Part shown: positions 16,518 to 23,768 of the stretch, piece by piece
Numbering within the stretch: the stretch's first letter is position 1
Layout of the letters: each line of letters begins with the position of its first letter
Assembly (NCBI RefSeq): GCF_030269685.1
Contig: NZ_BSTT01000021.1
Coordinates: forward strand, 21,054-85,053
Origin: Actinomycetospora sp. NBRC 106378
Lineage (GTDB): Bacteria; Actinomycetota; Actinomycetes; Mycobacteriales; Pseudonocardiaceae
Direction: 5' to 3'
Length of the DNA stretch: 64,000 nucleotides
Made by a program: the position numbers and the translations under genes
Notes under the pieces: model-generated
The model's input: the letters and a program-made list of their open reading frames with translations, nothing else
What the model was told of the DNA's origin: nothing
Databases searched by the model: none

Positions 16518-18287
16518 GTGACCACCGCCGCCCCCCACGAGGCGCGGGCCAAGTCGCCCGCCTTCGTCGCCGTCCTCGCCCTCGCCGGCATCACGGTCTC
16601 GCTCCAGCAGACCCTCGTCGTCCCGCTGGTGCCGCAGTTCCCGCGCCTGCTCGGCGCCGCCCCCGCGGACACCGCGTGGATCGTCACCTCGACCCTGCTG
16701 ACCGCCGCCGTCGCCGTCCCGATCGTCGGCCGCCTCGCGGACATGACCGGCAAGCGGCGCATGCTGCTGTTCTGCCTGGTCATGCTCATCGCCGGGTCCG
16801 TGGTCGCGGCCCTGTCGACGTCGCTGGTGCCGCTGATCGTCGGGCGCGCCCTGCAGGGGCTCTCGACCGGCCTCATCCCGCTCGGCATCAGCCTCATGCG
16901 CGACGAGCTGCCGGCGGAACGTCTCGGCTCGGCCGTCGCGCTGATGAGCGCCTCGCTCGGCGTGGGTGGCTCGCTCGGACTGCCACTGGCCGCCCTGATC
17001 GCCCAGACCGCGGACTGGCACGTCCTGTTCTGGGCGGCCGCCGGGCTCGGCGTCCTCGTCCTCGTGCTGGTCCTCGCCCTCGTGCCCGAGTCCGCGCAAC
17101 GGGCGGGCGGCCGGTTCGACGTCGTCGGCGCGGTCGGGCTGGCGGTCGCGCTGGTCAGCCTCCTGCTCGCGGTGTCGAAGGGCTCCGGCTGGGGCTGGGG
17201 CAGCGCGACGACCGTGACGCTGTTCGCGGTGGCGGTCGTGGTGCTGGCGGCGTGGACGTTCTGGGAGCTGCGGACCCCCCAGCCGCTGGTCGACCTGCGG
17301 GTCAGCGCCCGACGTCAGGTGCTGCTCACCAACGCCGCGTCGATCGTCTTCGGCTTCTCGATGTTCGCGATGTCGCTGGTCTACCCCCAGCTCCTGCAGC
17401 TGCCGGCCTCGACCGGCTACGGCCTCGGGCAGTCGATCCTCGTCGCCGGCCTGGTCCTCGCCCCCGGTGGGCTCTGCATGATGGCGATGTCGCCGGTGTC
17501 GGCGCGGATCAGCGCCGCCTCCGGGCCGCGGACGACCCTGATGGTCGGCGCCGTCGTCGTCGCCGTCGGGTACGGGATCGGCGCACTGTTCCACGGCGCG
17601 GTGTGGCAGCTGATGATCAGCTCGGTCACCATCGCCTGCGGGATCGGGCTGGCGTACGGCGCGATGCCGGCGCTGATCATGGCGGCGGTGCCGGTGACCC
17701 AGACGGCGGCCGCCAACAGCCTCAACAACCTCATGCGCGCGCTCGGGACCTCGTTCGCCAGCGCCATCGCGGGCGTGCTCCTCGCCTCGCTGGTCTCGGC
17801 GTCGGGCGCTCCGACCGAGGGCGCGTTCGTGCTGGTCATGCTGCTCGGCGCCGGGGGCGCCGTCATCGCGCTGGTCATCATGGCGTTCGTGCCGCGCCGC
17901 CCCGAGCCGGACGCGGCGGCGCCCGCACCCGTCGTCGGGAACCGGCCCGCCATCGGGGAGCCGGAGCCCGTCGTCGGGAGAGAGCCCGTCGTCGGGGTGC
18001 CGGAGCCCGCCACGGCGCCCGTCGCGCGCCCGCTCGTCTCGGGCGTCGTGCGTCGCGGTGGCGAGCCGGTGGTCGGGGCGACCGTGACCGTCGTGAGCAA
18101 CGCGGGCCGCCAGCTCGGTCGGGCGGTGTCGGCCGTGGACGGGACCTACGTCGTCGCCGCGGCCGAGCCGGGCGCGCCGCACCTGCTCGTCGTCCGGGCG
18201 GACGGCGCGTCCCACGCCGAGCACCTCGGCGGTGGCCCCGTCTCCCGCGACGTCGACCTGCGCGAGCCCGCCGCGCTCCCGGCCTGA
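16518..18287 (+). CDS. DHA2-like MFS exporter with C-terminal carboxypeptidase-regulatory-like domain
   Basis: 589 residues. Residues about 15-465 form a 14-span drug exporter: TLVVPLVPQFPRLLGA at the start, GRLADMTGKRRMLL loop motif, LSTGLIPLGISLMRDELP, and NSLNNLMRALGTSFASAIAGVLL near the end. A Pro/Val-rich spacer with repeats of EPVVG (about 470-505) leads to a beta-rich tail (PLVSGVVRRGGEPVVGATVTVVSNAG ... VDGTYVVAA in shorter pieces) resembling CarboxypepD_reg/CNA-B folds. The GTG at 16518 has GAGGAG upstream. The fused extracytoplasmic-type fold on an exporter is unusual; the tail's side of the membrane is unclear. Confidence 0.88.
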   Translation: MTTAAPHEARAKSPAFVAVLALAGITVSLQQTLVVPLVPQFPRLLGAAPADTAWIVTSTLLTAAVAVPIVGRLADMTGKRRMLLFCLVMLIAGSVVAALSTSLVPLIVGRALQGLSTGLIPLGISLMRDELPAERLGSAVALMSASLGVGGSLGLPLAALIAQTADWHVLFWAAAGLGVLVLVLVLALVPESAQRAGGRFDVVGAVGLAVALVSLLLAVSKGSGWGWGSATTVTLFAVAVVVLAAWTFWELRTPQPLVDLRVSARRQVLLTNAASIVFGFSMFAMSLVYPQLLQLPASTGYGLGQSILVAGLVLAPGGLCMMAMSPVSARISAASGPRTTLMVGAVVVAVGYGIGALFHGAVWQLMISSVTIACGIGLAYGAMPALIMAAVPVTQTAAANSLNNLMRALGTSFASAIAGVLLASLVSASGAPTEGAFVLVMLLGAGGAVIALVIMAFVPRRPEPDAAAPAPVVGNRPAIGEPEPVVGREPVVGVPEPATAPVARPLVSGVVRRGGEPVVGATVTVVSNAGRQLGRAVSAVDGTYVVAAAEPGAPHLLVVRADGASHAEHLGGGPVSRDVDLREPAALPA

Positions 18288-18303
18288 GCCAGCAAGATCC
18301 AGG

Positions 18304-18348
18304 CGCGCGGAGCGAAGTGGTCGCTCAGCGATCACTTCGCTCCGCGCG
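18304..18348. terminator. 22-bp near-perfect hairpin with 1-nt centre
   Basis: Arms 18304-18325 and 18327-18348 pair fully except one G-T wobble (18320/18332). It lies just after the exporter stop at 18287 and is the strongest stem-loop in this part of the window. Terminator of the exporter gene; it could also insulate the leftward genes. Confidence 0.8.
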
Positions 18349-18524
18349 ATCAGATCTTCGCGCGCGTGGCTGCCGCAGCCCCCGACGTCGTCGTAGCCGC
18401 AGGTGCAGGAGCTGATCGACACGGCCTCACGCCGGGATCACCGCGAGGGGCACGTGAGGCATGCCGCGAAGCACCGGAAACTGTCTGATGTGCCATTCGC
18501 GGCCAGGCGGTAGGGCCGAGCCCG

Positions 18525-19190
18525 CTACCTGAGCGACGGTGCCCTTCGCTCGACCGGGACCGAGCGTGCAGCCCGGAACCCCAGCGTCACGACCACCAGC
18601 ACCTCCGCCAGGGAGAGCACCCGCTCGATCAGTCCCAGCGGCACGGCCCGGTACCAGGGCGTGGTGAGCAGCGGGTCCAGGGCGATGGCGCCGATGATCG
18701 GCAGGAACGACGCCAGCGCGAGCAGAGAGAACGCCGTCGTCCACCGGGCCCACGCCTCGCCGCGGTGTCCGCGCACCGTCAGGAGCCCGGCCGCGGGGAG
18801 GGCGAAGAACGCCGCGAGGCTCGCGTAGCGGTGGATCGACCCGGAGAGGCTGGGGCCGACCGACCAGTTCGTCTTCTCGAACACCACGACCAGCACGAGC
18901 CCGACGCACCAGACGCCGAACAGGACCACCGCCGCCGTCGGGACCGGTTGCCGCACCGAGAGGGCGACGACCACCGCCACGGTGGCCACGACCAGACCGA
19001 GCACGGCCACGTCGAAGAGCCAGCCACCCGGGCCGACCGCGTACTCGCTGATCGTCCGGCGCACCGGGTCGTGTCGCGACCACGGCTCCAGCAGGTGCAT
19101 AAGACCGACCACGACGACGACGGCGAGCGCCCCGAGCGCGCCCGCCCGGCCGAGCAGGGAGGGCCGCACCCGGGTCGCGGAGATCGTCAC
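18525..19190 (-). CDS. DUF998 family membrane protein
   Basis: 221 residues with about six hydrophobic spans. The family signature is visible: SRHDPVRRTISEYAVGPGGWLFD near residue 40, then SIHRYASLAAFFALPAAGLL. DUF998 proteins have no settled function. ATG at 19190, 25 nt after the upstream PPOX gene, so the two may be co-transcribed. The following 18349-18524 stretch holds no convincing gene. Confidence 0.8.
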   Translation of the reverse strand: MTISATRVRPSLLGRAGALGALAVVVVVGLMHLLEPWSRHDPVRRTISEYAVGPGGWLFDVAVLGLVVATVAVVVALSVRQPVPTAAVVLFGVWCVGLVLVVVFEKTNWSVGPSLSGSIHRYASLAAFFALPAAGLLTVRGHRGEAWARWTTAFSLLALASFLPIIGAIALDPLLTTPWYRAVPLGLIERVLSLAEVLVVVTLGFRAARSVPVERRAPSLR

Positions 19191-19215
19191 GGGACCAGGA
19201 TGACCGGGCGGGGCG

Positions 19216-19623
19216 TCAGTCCACCGTCAGGCGGAGCACCACGCGCTCCCGCGGCGGGCCGCCCCGCCGGAAGGTGCGCTCGGCCGCCTGGATCAACCGG
19301 ATGCCGCCGAACTCCCAGCCGTACTTGGCCCTCAGGAGGTCCTCGGCATCGTCGACCGCGCCCGCGGCGTCGTCGACGACGGCCGTCGCCTGCACGGTGG
19401 GCGTCCCCGGTGCGACGCGGCCGCGCCGGTCGCACGCGCGCAGTTCCACGTGGGGGTCGTGGCGCAGCCGCTTGACCTTGCCGCTCTCGGCGGTGGTGTA
19501 GACGACGAGGCCGTCGCCGTCGCGGGCCACCCACACCGGGGTCGCCACGGGGTCACCGGAGCGGCGGAAGGTCGTGAGCGAGACGAAGCGCTGGTCGCCG
19601 AGGGTCACGAGCGAGGCAGTCAC
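19216..19623 (-). CDS. PPOX-class F420-dependent oxidoreductase
   Basis: 135 residues, split beta-barrel flavin fold. The first strands read FVSLTTFRRSGDPVATPVWVARDGDGLVVYT (in pieces: TTFRRSGDPVATPVW), followed by GKVKRLRHDPHVELRAC and the C-terminal RVVLRL. Members bind F420 or haem/biliverdin and reduce small metabolites. A 17-bp palindrome (19644-19660) sits just upstream. Confidence 0.85.
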   Translation of the reverse strand: MTASLVTLGDQRFVSLTTFRRSGDPVATPVWVARDGDGLVVYTTAESGKVKRLRHDPHVELRACDRRGRVAPGTPTVQATAVVDDAAGAVDDAEDLLRAKYGWEFGGIRLIQAAERTFRRGGPPRERVVLRLTVD

Positions 19624-19643
19624 GAGCCCAGACTTACCCGCGT

Positions 19644-19660
19644 GATCGACCGGATCGATC
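19644..19660. promoter_or_regulatory. Palindrome upstream of the PPOX gene
   Basis: GATCGA-CCGGA-TCGATC, a perfect 6-5-6 repeat, 21 nt before the PPOX start. Operator-like; the cognate regulator is unknown, with the TetR at 19693-20241 the nearest candidate. Confidence 0.4.
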
Positions 19661-19692
19661 CAGCGTGGGGTCAGGTCACAGCGCGACGCCGC

Positions 19693-20241
19693 TCACACCG
19701 TCCAGCCGTGGCGCAGGAGGTCGAACACCGCGTCGACCTGTGCCGGGTCGAGGGTGAGCGCGCCGATCACCACGTGGGCGAGGGCCCGGGCGCGCGGATC
19801 GGCCGTGTCGAGTCCGGCGTCGAGCGCCACCGCCGCGGCGAGGGAGGCCTCGTAGGACTCCCACATCCGCCGCGAGTAGGCCTGGAGCGAGGGAGCTGCC
19901 TCGATCATCGCGATGAACCCGTCGTATCCCGGCTCGACCCGCCGGTCGGCGGCCGTCCGGGCGAAGCGCTGCAGCGCGGTGAGCACGTCCACGTCCCCGG
20001 GCCGGTCGCGCACCGCCCCCAGCAGCCGGGCCTCGCGCTCGGCCTCCTCGTCGAAGACCAGCGCCTCCTTGCTCGGGAAGTGGTTGAACAGCGTCGTCAG
20101 GGAGACGTCGGCCGCCTCGGCGACGTCCTTCACCGTCACCGCGTCGAACCCGCGCTCGAGGAAGAGCCCGAGAGCGGCCTCGGCGACGGCCGCCCTCGTC
20201 GCGGCCTTCTTCCGCTCCCGACGGCCCGGTGGCGAGGTCAT
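19693..20241 (-). CDS. TetR/AcrR family regulator
   Basis: 182 residues from the ATG at 20241 (MTSPPGRRERKKAATR), the usual TetR start. HTH: AALGLFLERGFDAVTVKDVAEAADVS then LFNHFPSKEALVFDEE. The C-terminal part looks like a MftR-type ligand domain. Divergent from the flavin monooxygenase at 20312, with an imperfect 23-bp palindrome between them. A longer in-frame version exists upstream but crosses the operator and is unlikely. Confidence 0.88.
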   Translation of the reverse strand: MTSPPGRRERKKAATRAAVAEAALGLFLERGFDAVTVKDVAEAADVSLTTLFNHFPSKEALVFDEEAEREARLLGAVRDRPGDVDVLTALQRFARTAADRRVEPGYDGFIAMIEAAPSLQAYSRRMWESYEASLAAAVALDAGLDTADPRARALAHVVIGALTLDPAQVDAVFDLLRHGWTV

Positions 20242-20261
20242 GCCGATACCGTAGCCGATCC

Positions 20262-20284
20262 GAAACTGTAGTCGCTTCACTTTC
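20262..20284. promoter_or_regulatory. TetR-type operator between TetR and monooxygenase genes
   Basis: Half-sites 20262-20271 and 20275-20284 match at 8 of 10 positions in reverse complement around a TCG centre. Position between divergent genes supports autoregulation. Confidence 0.5.
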
Positions 20285-20311
20285 GTACTCGCTGCATCTA
20301 CGGTCGGGGTC

Positions 20312-21406
20312 GTGACCACGCTCGCCGTCATCGGCGCCGGCCCCGCCGGCCTCACGCTCGCCCGCGTCCTGCAGCGCCTGGACGCCCCCTACGACGTCGT
20401 GGTCCTCGACCGCGACCACGGCCCCGACGACCGCCCGCAGGGCGGGACGCTCGACATGCACGCCGGCTCCGGGCAGACCGCCCTCGAGCGCGCCGGCCTC
20501 CTCGACGCCTTCCACGCGGTCGCCCGCCCCGAGGGCCAGGACGTGCGCCTGCTCGCCCACACCGGGGAGACCCTGATCAGCCACGTCGCCGGCCCGGAGG
20601 AGGTGGCGCCGGAGATCGACCGGGGCGACCTGCGGGCACTCCTGCTCGACGCGCTGCGCCCCGGAACCGTGCGCTGGGGCACGAAGTTCGACCGGATCGA
20701 CGGCACGGACCTCGTGCTCGACGACGGGTCCCGGCTCGCGGCCGACGTGGTCGTCGGGGCCGACGGGGCCTGGTCCCGGGTCCGGCCGCTGCTCTCCCCG
20801 GCCCGCCCCGAGTACTCCGGCGTCGTGTTCGTCGAGTTCCGCCTGACCGACGTCGACACCCGCCGTCCGGACCTCGCCGCCCTCGTCGGCCGCGGGTCGA
20901 TGTCGGCCCCCTACGCGAACCGCTCGCTCATCGCCCAGCGCAACGCCCGCGGCGTCGTCCGGGGCTACGCGGCACTGCGTCGCCCCGCCGACACGCCGGA
21001 CCTCGACGACCGCGACGTCCTGCTCGGGTACTTCGCCGACTACGCGGACGAGCTCACCGACCTCGTCCGGGCCGCCGACGAGGGCTTCGTGGTGCGGCCG
21101 ATCACGGCACTCCCGGTCGGGCACCGTTGGGAGCCCGTGCCCGGGATGACCCTCGTCGGGGACGCCGCCCACCTCATGAGCCCGTTCTCCGGGATGGGCG
21201 CGAACCTCGCGATGCTCGACGGCTCGGACCTGGCCCTCGCCCTCGCCGAGCACGGCCCCGCGGGGATCACCGCGTACGAGGAGCTGATGTTCCCGCGCAG
21301 CGAGGCCGCCGCCCGGGGGGCGGCCGCCGGCATCGCGGACGCGATCGCGCCGGACGCGCCGGCCCACAGCCTGCGTCACCTGTCGCAGATGCTCCAGGAG
21401 GCGTGA
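20312..21406 (+). CDS. FAD-dependent monooxygenase, TetX/PHBH type
   Basis: 364 residues. Dinucleotide motif AVIGAGPAGLTLARVLQ, a TetX-like second segment (RPQGGTLDMHAGSGQTALERAGL), DG motif VVGADGAWSRVRPLL and GD motif LVGDAAHLMSPFSGMGANLAMLDG. TetX-like enzymes hydroxylate tetracyclines or other polycyclic phenolics and inactivate them. With a divergent TetR this resembles an inducible detoxification gene; tetracycline resistance itself is not shown. GTG at 20312. Confidence 0.88.
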   Translation: MTTLAVIGAGPAGLTLARVLQRLDAPYDVVVLDRDHGPDDRPQGGTLDMHAGSGQTALERAGLLDAFHAVARPEGQDVRLLAHTGETLISHVAGPEEVAPEIDRGDLRALLLDALRPGTVRWGTKFDRIDGTDLVLDDGSRLAADVVVGADGAWSRVRPLLSPARPEYSGVVFVEFRLTDVDTRRPDLAALVGRGSMSAPYANRSLIAQRNARGVVRGYAALRRPADTPDLDDRDVLLGYFADYADELTDLVRAADEGFVVRPITALPVGHRWEPVPGMTLVGDAAHLMSPFSGMGANLAMLDGSDLALALAEHGPAGITAYEELMFPRSEAAARGAAAGIADAIAPDAPAHSLRHLSQMLQEA

Positions 21407-21482
21407 GCCGTCACAGGAACGACATCTCGTGGTGACGTGGGCGGTTCCGCGCCCCGTGTTCGATGAGGCACCCTCGGCCACC

Positions 21483-22850
21483 ATGACACCCCGGGCCGAC
21501 GGCACCGTCCGCACACGACCCCGGGTGGTGATCGTCGGCAGCGGCTTCGCCGGATACCACACGGCGAAATCCCTGGCCCGGCGCACCCGTGGCGAGATCG
21601 ACATCGTCGTGGTCAGCCCCACGAACTACTTCCTCTACCTGCCGCTGCTCCCCGAGGTCGCGGGCGGGATCCTCGAGCCGCGCCGGATCGCGGTCGCCCT
21701 CTCCGACACGCTGCCCCCGTGCGTGCGGCACGCGCCGGGCGAGGTGGACGCCATCGACCTCGAGGCCCGGGAGATCGGCTGGCTCGACCCGGAGGGTGTC
21801 GCCCACCGGACGGGGTACGACCGCCTGGTCCTCGCCGCCGGCAGCGTCCACAAGGTGATGCCGGTGCCGGGCGTGAGCGAGTACGCCGTGGGCTTCCGCG
21901 GGGTCCCCGAGGCCCACTACCTGCGCGACCACCTGGTCCGCCAGGTCGACCTCGCGGCGATGAGCGAGGATCCGGACGAGGTCGCCGCGCGGTGCACCTT
22001 CGTCGTGGTCGGCGCGGGTTACACGGGGACCGAGGTCGCCGCGCAGGGCCAGCTGTTCACGCGGGCCCTGGCGCGCAGCCGGGGCCTCGACCCGGACTCC
22101 ATGCGCTGGGTGCTGGTCAGCCGGGGCCGGGTCCTCGCCGGGCTCGACGAGCACCTCTCCCGCACCGCCGACGCCGTCCTGCGTCGTCGCGGGGTGGAGG
22201 TGCACACGGACACGACCATGGACGAGGCCGCGCGGGACGACGTGCTCCTGTCCTCCGGCGAGCGGATCGCGACCCGGACGCTGCTGTGGTGCGTCGGGGT
22301 GCGCGTGGACCCGCTGATCGAGGACCTGCCCATCGAGATCGACGGCGGGCGGGTGGTGGTCGAGGCGACGCTGCAGGTGCCGGGCCGTCCCGACCTCTAC
22401 GCGTGCGGTGACGCGGCGGCGGTGCCCGACCCGAGTCGCCCCGGGGAGGCCACCCCGATGACCGCCCAGCACGCCGTGCGCCAGGGCGCGCTGGCCGGGC
22501 GCAACGTCGCCGCCTCCCTCGGCTACGGCACCGTGCGCCCGTACCGCCACCGCGACCTCGGTTTCGTCGTCGACCTCGGCGGCCTGGAGGCGGCCGCCGC
22601 CCCGCTGCGCGTCCCGCTGACCGGACTCCCGGCGAAGGTGGTGACCCGCGGCTACCACCTCGCCGCCATGCCGGGGAACCGCCTGCGGATCGCCGTGGAC
22701 TGGATGCTCGAGGCCCTGCAGCCGCGCCAGAGCGCCCAGCTCGGGCTCGTCCGCTCCCCCGCCGTCCCGCTCGACACCGCCTCGCCCGAGGTGCCGCAGC
22801 ACCACCTCGGCTTCCCGCACGCCACGGCGCGCTCCGGCGCCGACGCGTGA
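21483..22850 (+). CDS. Type II NADH dehydrogenase-like FAD oxidoreductase
   Basis: 455 residues from ATG 21483; an alternative GTG at 21429 with AGGA upstream would add 18 residues. FAD motif RVVIVGSGFAGYHTAKSLARR, then NYFLYLPLLPEVAGG; a second Rossmann motif FVVVGAGYTGTEVAAQ for NADH; and YACGDAAAVPDP with MTAQHAVRQG for FAD. The C-terminal amphipathic region (DLGGLEAAAAPL... LPAKVVTRGYHL) is typical of NDH-2 membrane attachment. It would oxidise NADH and reduce quinone without proton pumping. Divergent from nothing; it follows the monooxygenase by about 75 nt. Confidence 0.87.
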   Translation: MTPRADGTVRTRPRVVIVGSGFAGYHTAKSLARRTRGEIDIVVVSPTNYFLYLPLLPEVAGGILEPRRIAVALSDTLPPCVRHAPGEVDAIDLEAREIGWLDPEGVAHRTGYDRLVLAAGSVHKVMPVPGVSEYAVGFRGVPEAHYLRDHLVRQVDLAAMSEDPDEVAARCTFVVVGAGYTGTEVAAQGQLFTRALARSRGLDPDSMRWVLVSRGRVLAGLDEHLSRTADAVLRRRGVEVHTDTTMDEAARDDVLLSSGERIATRTLLWCVGVRVDPLIEDLPIEIDGGRVVVEATLQVPGRPDLYACGDAAAVPDPSRPGEATPMTAQHAVRQGALAGRNVAASLGYGTVRPYRHRDLGFVVDLGGLEAAAAPLRVPLTGLPAKVVTRGYHLAAMPGNRLRIAVDWMLEALQPRQSAQLGLVRSPAVPLDTASPEVPQHHLGFPHATARSGADA

Positions 22851-23121
22851 GGAAATGGTGACGGCCGCGACCGGATCGATACATGCATACGGAACCATGG
22901 GTTCTGCATTTCCGTCGCGCCGAACAATTGAATCGTGCACTGTGAATTCGACCGGACGATCAATTCGCCCCCCAGGTGGAGTCGACGTCTCCCCCATCCG
23001 CCACCCCGCGTGTGAGCTGGGCGTTCGCAGAACCGGCGTCCGGTGGCACGCTCCCCTGCTCCGCACCGTGATCCGACCTACCGCCCGGTTTCCCGCGCGA
23101 TCGCGATTTCCGCGCCGACGC
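22851..23121. other. Intergenic stretch, relatively AT-rich at its left end
   Basis: 22860-22970 is clearly less GC-rich than its surroundings and contains short inverted repeats such as GAACC-ATG-GGTTC. No open frame with coding character, RBS and start was found. It leads into the promoter and structured leader of the small gene at 23383. Confidence 0.5.
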
Positions 23122-23151
23122 TTGTCGTCGGGTCCTCGCAAGGTTTACCGT
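23122..23151 (+). promoter_or_regulatory. Candidate sigma-70-type promoter
   Basis: TTGTCG (23122-23127), an 18-nt spacer, and TACCGT (23146-23151). The predicted start, about 7 nt downstream, falls at the base of the stem at 23159. Confidence 0.5.
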
Positions 23152-23158
23152 GGCATCC

Positions 23159-23234
23159 GTAGCCGGGCAGCAACGTCTCCCCCCGACGAAATCCGGGTCA
23201 CCCCCCCAGACCCGGAGGTGTGCTGCCCGGCTAC
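23159..23234 (+). ncRNA. Candidate structured 5' leader RNA (unrecognised)
   Basis: An exact 14-bp outer stem (23159-23172 with 23221-23234) encloses an exact 7-bp inner stem (23192-23198 with 23210-23216) plus an A/C-rich single-stranded part. A weaker GC stem follows near 23244-23280. It starts right after a promoter-like sequence and lies about 150 nt before the small gene at 23383. It does not match a riboswitch class I can recall, so the call rests on structure and position only. Confidence 0.4.
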
Positions 23235-23382
23235 TCGAACTCGGGCCCGTCCCGTCGGCCCGCAGGAACGGGGTCGGGCAGCCGTCGGTCGTGGTATCCA
23301 CGATGATGGGCGTCCCGGGCGTCGGTGCCTCCACCGGTCCGGGCCCCTGCCCGCCAGTCCCCGAACCGACGAGGTGCAGCAC

Positions 23383-23700
23383 ATGGCTCTGATGCGTCGA
23401 GTGGCCACTCTCGGGGCCGCGGTGGCCGCGGCCCGGCAGTACGCCCGCCAGAACCCGGAGAAGGTCAACCGGTACGCCGACCAGGCCGCCTCCTTCATCG
23501 ACCAGCGCACGAACGGCCGTTTCCGCCGCCAGATCGACGGGGCGCTGCGTCAGGTCCGCAAGGAGACCAGCGTCCCCGGACGCACGGTGCCCGGGCCGAG
23601 CCAGGCCGGGCAGTACGGGCCGCAGCAGTCCCGGTACGACCCCTACCGCGCCGACGGCTCCACCACCCGCCGCTACCCCAGCGAGCGCACCGACCGCTGA
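23383..23700 (+). CDS. Small MT0933-like (putative antitoxin family) protein
   Basis: 105 residues, basic. The central part (ARQNPEKVNRYADQAASFID then QRTNGRFRRQIDGALRQV) matches the repeat-like helical pattern of the MT0933/Rv0909 'antitoxin' family (KVDKxxDxAGxFxDxRTGGKYxxxVDxA). The C-terminal third is Gly/Gln/Arg-rich and looks disordered. No toxin gene is adjacent, so the name is family-based only. Start ATG at 23383 after GACGAGGTG. Confidence 0.7.
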   Translation: MALMRRVATLGAAVAAARQYARQNPEKVNRYADQAASFIDQRTNGRFRRQIDGALRQVRKETSVPGRTVPGPSQAGQYGPQQSRYDPYRADGSTTRRYPSERTDR

Positions 23701-23768
23701 ACCCGCGCGCCGGACCCGACCGCGAATCCGGGCGCGCACCGCGTCGGAACCGGTTAGCGTCGGCGCCC

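Noticed and set aside
18427..18524. Short leftward tail (PPGREWHIRQFPVLRG...) that looks a little like the C-terminal end of a cytochrome P450 or similar protein
   Set aside because: Only about 30 residues, no haem-binding Cys motif and no continuing frame; too short to call even a remnant.
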